Below, in pieces: positions 17,132 through 25,240 of a DNA stretch of 64,000 nt. Location: the NCBI GenBank assembly GCA_009840525.1, contig VXNP01000050.1, positions 46,931 through 110,930 of the forward strand. The letters are read 5' to 3'. Origin of the DNA: Gammaproteobacteria bacterium (GTDB lineage: Bacteria; Gemmatimonadota; Gemmatimonadetes; Longimicrobiales; Gaopeijiaceae). Positions within the stretch are counted from its first letter, which is position 1, and each line of letters starts with the position of its first letter. The notes under the pieces are model-generated. The model was not told the origin of the DNA, did not search any database, and was given only the letters and a program-made list of their open reading frames with translations. A program made the translations under genes and the position numbers.

Positions 17132-18937
17132 TCAGCCGGTGAAGTAGTCGCGGTCGACGTTCGCTTCGTCGTACAGCGACTCGATGAGCGCGCCGTGACG
17201 CTCCTCCACGGTCCGCCGCCGCACCTTCTGGGTCGGGGTCAGTGTCCCGTCCTCGATCGTGAACGTCGACGCCAGGAAGGCCGTCTTCTTGGGCATCTCG
17301 AAGCGGGCCAGCCCCGCCAGCGACTCCTTGACCCTACTCCCCAGAAACTCCTGGCACCTCGCATCACGGAGCAGCGCCCCGGGGTCCGACGCGTCGATCT
17401 CGCTTGCGGCCGCCCACCGGTTCAACTGCTCGAAGTCGGGCACCACCAGGAGCGACGGGAAGGGGCGCCGGTCGCCCACCATGACCGCCTGCTCGATGTA
17501 GGGATCGAGCTTGACGTCATTCTCGATCGGCTGCGGCGCGATGTTCTTGCCGCCCGCGGTGACGATGATGTCCTTCTTGCGGTCGGTGATGCGCAGGAAG
17601 CCGTCCTCGTCGAGCTCGCCGATGTCGCCGGTCTTGAACCAACCTTCCTCGTCGATGGCTTCGGCGGTCTCTTCGGGCCGGTTGAAGTATCCCTTCATGA
17701 CCTGGGGGCCGCGAATGCAGATCTCGCCGTCGGAGGCGATGCGGATCTCCGTGCCCGGAACCGCCTTGCCCACCGTGCCAATGCGGAAGTTCTCGAAGGT
17801 GTTCACGTTGGTGACCGGGCTGGTTTCCGTCAGCCCGTATCCCTCGAGGATCTGAAGCCCGGCGGCGAAGAAGAACTTGTTGATTCCGGGCGAAAGCGGT
17901 GCGCCGCCGCTGACGAAGAAACGCAGCCGTCCGCCCACCGCCGCGCGCAGCTTGCTGAACACCAGCTTGTCGGCCAGGGACTTGCGGGCCCGCGTCCACC
18001 ACCCCGGATCGCGGCCTGCCAGCACCGCGTCGGCGTGCGCGAGGCCCACGGATGCCGCCCAGCCCACCAGCAGCCCTTTCACGCCCGTCGCTCCGGTCAC
18101 CGCGTTGTACACCCGCTCGTACAGCCGGGGAACCGAGACGGCCACGGTCGGCCGGACGATCTTCAGGTCCTCGGCCACGGTGGTCATGTCGCGGGCGTAG
18201 GCGATGGTGCACCCCACGTTGAAGAAGACGTAGTCCACCATGCGCTGGAAGACGTGCGACAGGGGCAGGAAGCTGAGCGTGTTGTCGGTGTCGGAAATGT
18301 CGAGCAGCGTGCGGGAGACGCGCACGTTGGACCCGACGTTGGCATGCGTGAGCAGCACGCCCTTCGGATTACCGGTTGTGCCCGAGGTATAGAGGATGGT
18401 GGCGACCGACTCCGGCCGCGCGGCGAGCGCCTCCTCCCGAAACGCCTCATCGCTCAGGCCGACGGGATCGAGCTGCACGAAGTCGCGCCATGCCAGTACA
18501 CCGTCGGGGAGCTCGCCCGGAGGATCGAAAACGATGATGTGACGGAGTTCTGGGCACTGGTCCCGAATCTCCATGAGCTTCGCGAGCTGTTCCTCGTCCT
18601 CGGCGAAGACCGCCCGAGCACCGGAGTCGCGCAGGATGTAGGCGATCTGCGGCGCGGTCAGGCTGGGATAGATGGGGACGTCGCGGACGCCCGCGCACAG
18701 GCAGGCGTAGTCGGCGAGCGCCCACTCGGGACGGTTGTTGGACAGGATGGCCGCCGCTTCTCCGCGTTCAACCCCGAGCGCCCGCAGCCCGCTGGCCGCC
18801 GCCCTGGCAGTGCGGAACACTTCATTGTAGGAGATCCGCGACCACGTCAGGTCGGCGTTCGGCGCCCTGAGCGCAGTTGCGTCGCCGAATCGCTCGACGG
18901 CCTCGAGAAACAGGCTGGTGAGCGTGGGGGAGGTCAC
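17132..18937 (-). CDS. long-chain fatty-acid--CoA ligase (AMP-forming)
   Basis: A 601-residue ANL-superfamily ligase that activates fatty acids to acyl-CoA through an acyl-adenylate. P-loop YTSGTTGNPKGV, LPLSHVFQR, GYGLTETSPV (A5), GWFKTGDIGELDEDGFLRITDRKKDII (A7-A8) and a C-terminal lysine region (TPTQKVRRR) are all present, so the enzyme should be active. The length and a 'GGRLRFFVSGGAPLS' segment match the bacterial long-chain ligase branch (FAA1-like, FadD15-like) better than E. coli FadD. The GTG at 18937 overlaps the OsmC stop as GTGA, which fixes the start. It is probably peripheral to the inner membrane. Confidence 0.93.
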   Translation of the reverse strand: MTSPTLTSLFLEAVERFGDATALRAPNADLTWSRISYNEVFRTARAAASGLRALGVERGEAAAILSNNRPEWALADYACLCAGVRDVPIYPSLTAPQIAYILRDSGARAVFAEDEEQLAKLMEIRDQCPELRHIIVFDPPGELPDGVLAWRDFVQLDPVGLSDEAFREEALAARPESVATILYTSGTTGNPKGVLLTHANVGSNVRVSRTLLDISDTDNTLSFLPLSHVFQRMVDYVFFNVGCTIAYARDMTTVAEDLKIVRPTVAVSVPRLYERVYNAVTGATGVKGLLVGWAASVGLAHADAVLAGRDPGWWTRARKSLADKLVFSKLRAAVGGRLRFFVSGGAPLSPGINKFFFAAGLQILEGYGLTETSPVTNVNTFENFRIGTVGKAVPGTEIRIASDGEICIRGPQVMKGYFNRPEETAEAIDEEGWFKTGDIGELDEDGFLRITDRKKDIIVTAGGKNIAPQPIENDVKLDPYIEQAVMVGDRRPFPSLLVVPDFEQLNRWAAASEIDASDPGALLRDARCQEFLGSRVKESLAGLARFEMPKKTAFLASTFTIEDGTLTPTQKVRRRTVEERHGALIESLYDEANVDRDYFTG

Positions 18938-19377
18938 GGCGCGCCCGGCGTCGAAGCCGGCGTTCGGGTCCGGACGCGGGTCGTCACCCGGATGTCGCTG
19001 CGAAGCGAATTGAGGGCGCTGCAATACTTGTCGCGCGACAGCTCGACCGCGCGCTCGACCCGCGCCTCGTCCCCGGGTCGGGGCCCGGAGAGCACGATGT
19101 CGAGGTCGACGCGGGTGTAGCGCCTGGGATGATCTTCCGCACGCGCACCCCGGACTACGAAATCCAGTTCCTCGAGCGGCACCCGCGACTTGCGCAGAAT
19201 CTCCTCGATGTCGATCCCCATGCAGGCCGCGACACCCAGCAGGACCGTGTCCATGGGGGAAGGCCCGCGCGCGCCGTTTCCGTCGATGATCACAGCGGGA
19301 TCGCCAACCCCCGACCGGCCCTCGTAGGCACGGCCGGAGCCGAGCCAGGAAAGGCGGACTTCCCTATCCATCCCCAT
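18934..19377 (-). CDS. OsmC/Ohr family protein
   Basis: About 147 residues with an OsmC-like fold: VRLSWLGSGRAYEGR, GPSPMDTVLLGVAACMGIDIEEIL carrying the first conserved cysteine, and a C-terminal DKYCSALNSL carrying the second. The paired cysteines are the peroxidatic and resolving residues in hydroperoxide reductases of this family, although many YhfA-like members have no known substrate. The ATG at 19377 has AGGGG upstream; ATG 19371 is an alternative. It overlaps the TPR gene upstream and the acyl-CoA ligase downstream (GTGA), so the three are translationally coupled. A link to fatty-acid hydroperoxides is possible but only contextual. Confidence 0.88.
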   Translation of the reverse strand: MGMDREVRLSWLGSGRAYEGRSGVGDPAVIIDGNGARGPSPMDTVLLGVAACMGIDIEEILRKSRVPLEELDFVVRGARAEDHPRRYTRVDLDIVLSGPRPGDEARVERAVELSRDKYCSALNSLRSDIRVTTRVRTRTPASTPGAP

Positions 19378-19804
19378 CGGCGGACCCCTGTTCCAGTTCA
19401 CGCATCAGGGTCGCGAGCGTGCTGCGCGCGTGGGAGATGTGCTGCTCGTACTCGGAGCCCTGGGGAGGGTTGGCCAGGAAGGTGCTGAGGTGATCGACGG
19501 CGGCCCTCTTCTGTCCGGCCCGCCGCAGCAGAAACCCTAGCCCGTAGTGGGCCCCCGCCGTCTCCGGGTGCTTGCGGAGTACGTGGCGGTAGGTCTTCGC
19601 CGCTTCGTCCGACATCCCGATCCGGGTGTAGACCATGGCGATTTCCTGCAGGATGATCGGATCTCCGGGAGATTCCTTCAGGGCGAGATTGAAGGAGTTC
19701 AGCGCGTCCTGGAACCTGCCCTCCTCGACGAGGGCGCGCGCATCCTCATGGTAGTCTGTCTTGTCGGGGCCGGAGCCCCCGAAAAGACCTTTTATCCAAC
19801 CCAT
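19364..19804 (-). CDS. TPR-repeat protein
   Basis: A 146-residue soluble protein starting at ATG 19804 (MGWIKGLFGG). Residues about 25-125 hold three tetratricopeptide-like units: ARALVEEGRFQDALNSFNLAL, IAMVYTRIGMSDEAAKTYRHVL and AHYGLGFLLRRAGQKRAAVDHL. These form a helical scaffold for protein binding. No catalytic residues. It overlaps osmC, so it belongs to the same transcript. Partner unknown. Confidence 0.82.
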   Translation of the reverse strand: MGWIKGLFGGSGPDKTDYHEDARALVEEGRFQDALNSFNLALKESPGDPIILQEIAMVYTRIGMSDEAAKTYRHVLRKHPETAGAHYGLGFLLRRAGQKRAAVDHLSTFLANPPQGSEYEQHISHARSTLATLMRELEQGSADGDG

Positions 19805-19896
19805 GTCGTACGTTGTCCACGGGGAAGGAGGACTGGAATCGGGAGTGCCGATGGCTGCAAAAGCTATCCGCAGCCGGTGCGGGAAGCAAACACGCT

Positions 19897-20541
19897 CTAC
19901 CCCTGGCCGAGGCGCCCGACCACCACGCCCGCTTCGTCTGCCAGCACCGTCAGGTCCTGGCCACGGAACACCCTCTGGCTCTCGCGAGACGCACCCGCGA
20001 GGACGATGCGCCCGGAGCGCGCCAGACATCGTAACCCGTCCTTGAGCAGAAGTTCGGCCCACGATCCGGCGAGCGCGATCCCCGCCAGCGATCCGTCGCG
20101 CAGCGGCAGTCGGTCGGATGCCATGAGATGGCTCGCACCGGCAGCGGGGCTGGAGTGGAACCGGGGGGCCAGCGCCACCACTTCCACGTCGGGGAGTAGC
20201 GACGCCAACTCGGAGGCGCGGCCCGCCAGGTCGCCGGCAACCGCGATCAACGCGGGGCCCCGAGCCACGCCGATCAGCGCGGCAAGGCGCAGCGCATCGA
20301 GCTCCGGGGCATCCCGCGACGTCAGCGGAGGAACTGCGCGCGCGCGTCGATGGGACCGGGAACGCGGAGGGTGGCGCAGGTCTGCGACGCCTCGCGCGAC
20401 CGGGTAGAGCACGCGACAGTTGGAGCAGCCCAGAAAACCATCGAGCACCCTCCCCTGCTCCACCTGGTCCGCACGCAGCACGAGGCCGAAGCCGGGACCG
20501 CAACGCGGACAGATGAGTCGCTCGGTGAGTTGCGGATTCAC
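19897..20541 (-). CDS. Trm112-like zinc ribbon fused to a degenerate methyltransferase-like domain
   Basis: 214 residues. The N-terminus is a Trm112-like ribbon: CPRCG (Cys11, Cys14) and GCSNCRVLYPVARGVADL (two further cysteines). From about residue 80 the protein resembles a class I methyltransferase Rossmann core in order of elements (ALIAVAGDL, VEVVALAP, LMASDRLPLRDGSLAGIALAGSWAELLL, ARSGRIVLAG), but the glycine-rich SAM loop is not the usual GxGxG, so it may be catalytically dead or bind something else. GTG start at 20541. It lies 34 bp after the SDR gene on the same strand. No specific function is claimed. Confidence 0.6.
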   Translation of the reverse strand: MNPQLTERLICPRCGPGFGLVLRADQVEQGRVLDGFLGCSNCRVLYPVARGVADLRHPPRSRSHRRARAVPPLTSRDAPELDALRLAALIGVARGPALIAVAGDLAGRASELASLLPDVEVVALAPRFHSSPAAGASHLMASDRLPLRDGSLAGIALAGSWAELLLKDGLRCLARSGRIVLAGASRESQRVFRGQDLTVLADEAGVVVGRLGQG

Positions 20542-20575
20542 AACCGGCGGCGGCGCAGGACCGGGAGCGCCCGCC

Positions 20576-21286
20576 TCATGTGCGCTCGATCTGCAGAAGG
20601 GGGATCTGAACGGTGGCGGGGCGGGTGACCAGAAACAGGATGGCCTCGGCGACCTGCCGCGGCTCGAGCATTCCGTCCCGGGGCGGCAGCCCGGGATGGC
20701 GCTCCCGGTCGATGGGATCCCAGAGCGGAGTGTCGCAGGCGCCCGGCTCGACCAGCGAAGTGCGCACGCCTGTTCCGCGGGTTTCCTCGCGCAACACCTC
20801 GTGCATGCCGCGCAGCCCGAACTTGGAGGCGGAGTAGGCGCTGTTGTCCGGGAACGCCGTGCGTCCCGCCACCGATCCCACCAGCACGATGTGTCCGTGG
20901 TTCCGGCGCAGCATGCCGGGCAGGAAGGCTCGCGCCAGCAGAAAGGCGCTCCGCAGGTTGACGGTCAGGCTGCGGTCCAGATCCTCAAGGCCGGTCTGGT
21001 GCAGGGGAGCGAGGGAAAACACGCCCGCCGCGTGGACGAGGACATCGGGCGTACCCCCCAGGCGCGCCGCCACCTCCGCCGACAGGCCTTCCACCTGGCC
21101 GTCGTCGGCAAGATCCGCGGGCAGGTCGTGGCCGCCGATCTCGTCCGCGATTCGGGAGAGGAGGTCGCGCCGGCGGGCCACCAGGAACACTTTCGCCCCG
21201 GCGGATGCCATGGCTCGCGCGCACGCTGCGCCGATGCCGCTGGTCGCGCCCGTCACCAGCGCGGAGCAGCCCGCAAGGTCGTTCAC
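20576..21286 (-). CDS. short-chain dehydrogenase/reductase, possible sepiapterin-reductase role
   Basis: A 236-residue classical SDR. It has the cofactor motif TGATSGIGAACA (about 12-23), an arginine pair after the second strand (ARRRD) typical of NADPH preference, the NAG-equivalent HAAGV, catalytic Ser in VGSVAGR, and the YSASK Tyr/Lys pair. The GTG start lies 4 bases after the folE stop. Immediate neighbours encode GTP cyclohydrolase I and a 6-pyruvoyl-tetrahydropterin synthase-like enzyme; in animals the third step to tetrahydrobiopterin is an SDR, sepiapterin reductase. That assignment rests on context only; SDR sequence does not fix the substrate. Confidence 0.88.
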   Translation of the reverse strand: MNDLAGCSALVTGATSGIGAACARAMASAGAKVFLVARRRDLLSRIADEIGGHDLPADLADDGQVEGLSAEVAARLGGTPDVLVHAAGVFSLAPLHQTGLEDLDRSLTVNLRSAFLLARAFLPGMLRRNHGHIVLVGSVAGRTAFPDNSAYSASKFGLRGMHEVLREETRGTGVRTSLVEPGACDTPLWDPIDRERHPGLPPRDGMLEPRQVAEAILFLVTRPATVQIPLLQIERT

Positions 21287-21290
21287 GGGC

Positions 21291-21947
21291 TTACTCCAGG
21301 GTCCCCGCCTTCAGCGCCAGCGCGAGGAATTCCTCGCGGGTCCGCGGGTCCTCCAGAAACGACCCCCGCATCGCCGACGTGAGGGTCGAGGAGTTCTGCT
21401 GTTCGACGCCCCGCATCATCATGCACAGGTGGTGCGCCTCCACGATCACGCCCACGCCCTGTGGATGCACGACATCCCACAGCGCCTGAGCGATCTGCTC
21501 GGTCAGCCGCTCCTGCACCTGGAGCCGGCGCGCGAAGACGTTGACGATGCGCGCCGTCTTGGACAGCCCGACGATGCGCCCGTTCGGGATATAGGCCACG
21601 TGGACCTTGCCGAAGAACGGCAGCAGGTGGTGCTCGCACAGGGAATACATTTCGATGTTGCGCACCAGCACCATGTTCTGGTGGCTCTCCTGGAAGAGCG
21701 CGCCGGTCATCACGTCCTCGGGCGCCTGCGCGTACCCGCTGGTGAACAGCTCCATCGCGCGCTTCACCCGTTCCGGCGTGCGAACCAGACCCTGGCGGTC
21801 GGGATCCTCGCCGATGCGGCGGATGATCTCGGCCACCAACTCCTCGAACGAGGCCTCGGCCAGCGAATCCGAACGGGAACCGGCTGCTTCCGCTCGACCC
21901 GGGGCGGGACCGTTCCCCCGGAGGAGTCCCAGTCCGCGGCTACTCAC
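21291..21947 (-). CDS. folE: GTP cyclohydrolase I
   Basis: A 218-residue FolE, converting GTP to 7,8-dihydroneopterin triphosphate. The zinc ligands are visible in [13 protein letters not shown] (Cys, His) and [14 protein letters not shown] (Cys). The strongly conserved [19 protein letters not shown] and TSAMRGSF follow. The first 28 residues are a variable, Gly/Arg/Ser-rich extension. The GTG start overlaps the upstream PTPS-like stop by 8 bases. The product can enter folate or biopterin synthesis; being sandwiched between PTPS and an SDR favours biopterin. It is the zinc-dependent type I enzyme, not FolE2. Confidence 0.97.
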   Translation of the reverse strand: MSSRGLGLLRGNGPAPGRAEAAGSRSDSLAEASFEELVAEIIRRIGEDPDRQGLVRTPERVKRAMELFTSGYAQAPEDVMTGALFQESHQNMVLVRNIEMYSLCEHHLLPFFGKVHVAYIPNGRIVGLSKTARIVNVFARRLQVQERLTEQIAQALWDVVHPQGVGVIVEAHHLCMMMRGVEQQNSSTLTSAMRGSFLEDPRTREEFLALALKAGTLE

Positions 21948-22356
21948 CTGAGTACTCCGCCCGGTTTCTCGGCGTCTCCCACAGGACGAGCTTCACCAGT
22001 TCCACCTCCGGAGGCATGCGTTCACGCAGCCTGCGCCAGATCGCCACCACCACGTTCTCCGTGGAGGGAATGATCCCGTCCAGCCAACCGACATCCATGT
22101 TCAGGTTGGCGTGGTCGACGTCAGCGATCACGCCGTCCTGCACCAGATCACGCAAGTGCTTCAGGTCCATGACGTAACCCGTTTCCGGGTCGACCGGTCC
22201 CTCCACGGTCACGTCCAACTCGTAGTTGTGGCCGTGCCAGTTGGGATTGGCGCAACTGCGGAACACCTCCTGGTTGCGCTCATCGGACCAGTCGGGCCGG
22301 TGCAGCCGGTGGGCGGCGGAGAAGTGCATTCTCCGCGTGATCCTTACCCGCGGCAT
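21940..22356 (-). CDS. 6-pyruvoyl-tetrahydropterin synthase / QueD family enzyme
   Basis: 138 residues, T-fold. The zinc histidines lie in FSAAHRL and WHGHNY; the catalytic Cys precedes the second motif ([11 protein letters not shown]). Spacing and wording match animal PTPS unusually closely: a [10 protein letters not shown] insert before the Cys, then [31 protein letters not shown] and a final glutamate in LWETP. E. coli QueD lacks most of this insert. It therefore could make 6-pyruvoyl-tetrahydropterin (biopterin route), although automatic pipelines will call it 6-carboxytetrahydropterin synthase QueD. First gene of the QueD/PTPS-folE-SDR run, ATG start. Confidence 0.92.
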   Translation of the reverse strand: MPRVRITRRMHFSAAHRLHRPDWSDERNQEVFRSCANPNWHGHNYELDVTVEGPVDPETGYVMDLKHLRDLVQDGVIADVDHANLNMDVGWLDGIIPSTENVVVAIWRRLRERMPPEVELVKLVLWETPRNRAEYSGE

Positions 22357-22634
22357 CTCTCCCTTCCCGCTTCGGACACGAATGCGACCATCAGAAAAAC
22401 AGGAGACCGGCGCCCCGTCGGACGCCAGCCTCCCGGCATTTCGGAGGAGATATTTGAAGCCCGGGTACGAATCCTTGGCGACCTCCCCGCGAGTTCCGCA
22501 GTCCCCACTTCCGGGGCGTTGCGTCCGGCGCGAGAGCCAGTCCCGGCCTCATTGTGTTGGCTCAATTATCGATGGGCCTCCGAAACGCAGGGCAAAAGTA
22601 GCTATGCCGCTCACGTTTGTCCAACGGCCGGCGA
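22357..22634 (-). promoter_or_regulatory. 278 bp intergenic leader upstream of the PTPS-folE-SDR run
   Basis: On the minus strand TTGCCC (22590-22595) and GATAAT (22565-22570) form a possible promoter with a long 19-base spacer. Transcription from it would leave a leader of about 200 bases before the PTPS gene. The stretch is relatively AT-rich near 22560-22610 and contains no convincing ORF. I could not fold it into a known riboswitch by eye. Confidence 0.35.
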
Positions 22635-23714
22635 TCAGCCTCCGTCCCTCGATTCACTGCTCTCGAGCAGCCCGCGCAGCACACAGAGTTCGGCGTTGGC
22701 CAGACACGCTCCGGCGGCGCCCCGCACCCCGTTGTGCACCACGGTGACGAGGGCGAGATCGTGTGGGGGAGCGGAGCGTATGCGGCCGACGCTGACCGCC
22801 ATGCCGCGCGAGGCGCCGATGTCGAGGCGGGGCTGCGGCCGGTCGGGCTCCCGGCGCACCGCGAGGGGCCGCTCCGGGAGCGTCGGCAGTTGGGGCAGTG
22901 ATGCGCATGGCCGATAGTCGACCAGGCAGCGCTCGACCTCCTCCGGCCGAGCCGGCGCGCGCAGCTTCAGGAAGACATGCGCCATATGCCCGTCGAGCAC
23001 GGGCACCCGGTTCGTGCTGGCGGCGACTCGAATGCGGCTACCGAGGATCTTGTTGAGCTCGGGGCCGATCTTCTCCTCTTCGCCGGAGATCCACGGAACG
23101 ACGTTTCCGGACATCCGGACCGCGGCCGTGCCGTTGAGCCCGGCGCCGGACAGCGCCTGCAAGGTGACCAGCGTGGCCTCTTCGATCCCGAAGCTCTTCT
23201 CGATCGGGGCCAGCGCCAGCGCGACTCCGACGACGACGCAGTTCGGGTTGGTGACCAGCGCACCTCCCCGGGCGAACCAGCGCTGCGACCGGACCCGCTC
23301 CAGATCTCCGGCGTTGATATCGGGCACGATCAGGGGCACATCCGCCCGCTGACGGTGGGCGGAGGCGTTGCTGCAGACCACGTGGCCGGCGCGGGCGAGG
23401 TCGAGTTCCAGGTCGGTGGCGACGGCGCGCGGCAGCGCGGAGAGCACCAGCCGGCTGCGCAGCCGATCGCGCGCGGCACGCACCGGCAGGCCGGCCGCCG
23501 TGTCCGGGATGTCCCCGGTCAGGCTCCACTGCACCACGTCCGCATAGCGACGGCCGGCGCTCCGTGACGATGCGGCAACTTCGGCCAGCCGCAGCGAGGG
23601 GTGTCCGGCGAGCATGCGCACCAGACGCTGGCCGACGATTCCCGTGGCTCCGAGCACGGCCACCGGCATGCGTGGATCCCGGGCGCTTCCGGAACGCGGG
23701 CTCTGACTGCTCAC
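22635..23714 (-). CDS. asd: aspartate-semialdehyde dehydrogenase
   Basis: About 359 residues. It converts L-4-aspartyl phosphate to the semialdehyde with NADPH, for Lys, Thr, Met and diaminopimelate. Motifs: AVLGATGIVGQRLVRML nucleotide loop, VVCSNASAHRQRADVPLIVPDIN, catalytic Cys in TNPNCVVVG, and GAGLNGTAAVRM and RVPVLDGHMAHVFLKL. This is the archaeal/fungal-type branch rather than the proteobacterial one. GTG 23714 has AGGAG at a good distance; the alternative ATG 23669 starts directly at the nucleotide fold. It is separated by 278 bp from the downstream PTPS gene. Confidence 0.93.
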   Translation of the reverse strand: MSSQSPRSGSARDPRMPVAVLGATGIVGQRLVRMLAGHPSLRLAEVAASSRSAGRRYADVVQWSLTGDIPDTAAGLPVRAARDRLRSRLVLSALPRAVATDLELDLARAGHVVCSNASAHRQRADVPLIVPDINAGDLERVRSQRWFARGGALVTNPNCVVVGVALALAPIEKSFGIEEATLVTLQALSGAGLNGTAAVRMSGNVVPWISGEEEKIGPELNKILGSRIRVAASTNRVPVLDGHMAHVFLKLRAPARPEEVERCLVDYRPCASLPQLPTLPERPLAVRREPDRPQPRLDIGASRGMAVSVGRIRSAPPHDLALVTVVHNGVRGAAGACLANAELCVLRGLLESSESRDGG

Positions 23715-23861
23715 CGAAGGCAATCTCCTGGTGAGGGCGGGCTCGACAGGATGAGCGAGCCGGATTTCAGTTGCGCGGAGGGTACAGGCATTCGGTAGTC
23801 GAGTCAACGGCGGCGATGTTCCACCACCCGGCTCGGGCCGCCCGCGGACGACCCCGCGCCG

Positions 23862-24575
23862 TCATTGTCCGGGAGACGCCGATTCGACGGGCAGATCCAC
23901 GGGTGTCTGATAGAGGGAACGAAGGGTGCTTCGATCCCGCGCGGTGGGCGCCGGCGGCAGGTCCGGGCCCGCCCACATGATGTCGGACGGGTCCGGCGAA
24001 TGGCTCAGGATGCCCAGAACGTGTCCCATCTCGTGGATGACCAGCCGGTCGAGCAACTCCTGGTCGTCGGTTCGGCGGATGACCACGCGGTAGATGACCT
24101 GCGAGGGTTCGCCGTCGCGGCGGGGCCACGTGCGCAGCGCGTCGCGGGGGGCGTTCAGGCACCCGAGCGTCGAGGCGGCGCCCGTCACAGGCCCCAGGCA
24201 CGTCATGGGTGTCGAGAGAACACCCGCCGCATCGTGCCAGCGCAGCACCGCGCGCGCCTCGCCCAGGTCGGTGGTCTCCCGCAATCGCACCTCGCCGAAC
24301 ACCGCGGCGGATCGCCATGCCCGCACCGCCCCTTCAAGCGCCCGGCGCAGTTCGTCAGCGCCCGGCTCTTCGTCCACCACGAACACCGGCACCACGGCGC
24401 CCCGGTCCCAGTGGAAGGTTCGCTGGCGCGCGCGGCCGTCGGTGCCGTAGACAGCCAGGCGGAAGTCGTAGGGGCCCGGAAGCGCCGGGACGGTCGCGCT
24501 GTCGCAGGCGGTGATGAGCGCCGTGCCCAACACGGCCGCCCGCCACGTCGATCCGGTTCCCCGCCACAGGTTCAT
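23862..24575 (-). CDS. exported matrixin-like zinc metalloprotease
   Basis: 237 residues with an N-terminal signal ending LGTALITACDS, probably a lipobox. The zinc site is HEMGHVLGILSHS (HExxHxxGxxH), followed after a short gap by the Met-turn DIMWAG; this places it in the metzincin clan, near matrixins (M10) or M57. The preceding region is a short propeptide-like/catalytic N-subdomain without a cysteine switch. The ATG overlaps the stop of the upstream exported-protein gene as ATGA. With that protein and endonuclease IV it forms a coupled trio; the shared purpose is unclear. Confidence 0.87.
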   Translation of the reverse strand: MNLWRGTGSTWRAAVLGTALITACDSATVPALPGPYDFRLAVYGTDGRARQRTFHWDRGAVVPVFVVDEEPGADELRRALEGAVRAWRSAAVFGEVRLRETTDLGEARAVLRWHDAAGVLSTPMTCLGPVTGAASTLGCLNAPRDALRTWPRRDGEPSQVIYRVVIRRTDDQELLDRLVIHEMGHVLGILSHSPDPSDIMWAGPDLPPAPTARDRSTLRSLYQTPVDLPVESASPGQ

Positions 24576-25240
24576 GGCGTCCCCCACACCGGCACGGCGA
24601 GGTAGGCGAGGAACCGAGTTACCGCACCGGCCGCCGCGCCCGCTTCGGCCAGCGGGGCAGGGGCGAACTCGTGCCACTGCGCCTCGGCCACCCCGACTGC
24701 GGCGAACGGACCGGGGAGGCGGTACCCGAACCCGCCGGACAGCAGCACGCCGGTGCGCCCGCTCCCTTCCAGCAGATTCACGTCGCTGCTGAGGTACAGC
24801 ACCTTTCCCGCCCCCACGCGCACGTCCGCCCCCGGCAGCGGCGACAGCGGATACCGAACCCCGCCCACAATGTGGACGGCGGTCATCCGGCCGGCCGGCC
24901 AGGAGTTGCCCCCGCCGGCTCCGGTCACATCGGCGATGCTCGCACCCGCACGCAACTCCAGCACGAGCGCAGGCCCGGGCCGGGCCGCCAGGACCAGCTC
25001 GGCGACCGGCGCGGGCCGCGGGCCCACCTCCAGGTCGCGCGCCACCGCCTCGAGCTCGGCCGGCACCACGGCAATCCCCCGGGCGAAGGGGGTCGAGTAC
25101 ACCCCGCCCCCACGCACCTCCACCGTGAGCGGCATCTGCCCCGCGGCCGGCGCCGCCGACAGCGCCATCAGCATCAGCTGCAGAAGCCCGCGAGCCGGGC
25201 CTCGCACGACCGCCAGACTTCGCACGCGCGCCCCGGTCAC
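24572..25240 (-). CDS. hypothetical exported protein, possible outer-membrane beta-barrel
   Basis: 222 residues. The GTG start at 25240 overlaps the endonuclease IV stop as GTGA. A hydrophobic segment ending SAAPAAGQ (about residue 30) is a Sec signal with cleavage site. The mature part alternates polar and hydrophobic residues with many glycines (VEVRGGGVYSTPF, LELRAGASIADVTG, VHIVGGVRYPL, VLLSGGFGYRL, AVGVAEAQWHEF), as in small outer-membrane barrels of Gemmatimonadota and Bacteroidota. No family was recognised. The stop overlaps the metalloprotease start. Confidence 0.65.
   Translation of the reverse strand: MTGARVRSLAVVRGPARGLLQLMLMALSAAPAAGQMPLTVEVRGGGVYSTPFARGIAVVPAELEAVARDLEVGPRPAPVAELVLAARPGPALVLELRAGASIADVTGAGGGNSWPAGRMTAVHIVGGVRYPLSPLPGADVRVGAGKVLYLSSDVNLLEGSGRTGVLLSGGFGYRLPGPFAAVGVAEAQWHEFAPAPLAEAGAAAGAVTRFLAYLAVPVWGTP

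Noticed and set aside
20576-23714. Queuosine operon
   Set aside because: No queC, queE or queF is present and the T-fold enzyme resembles animal PTPS more than QueD; kept as the alternative in the annotation.
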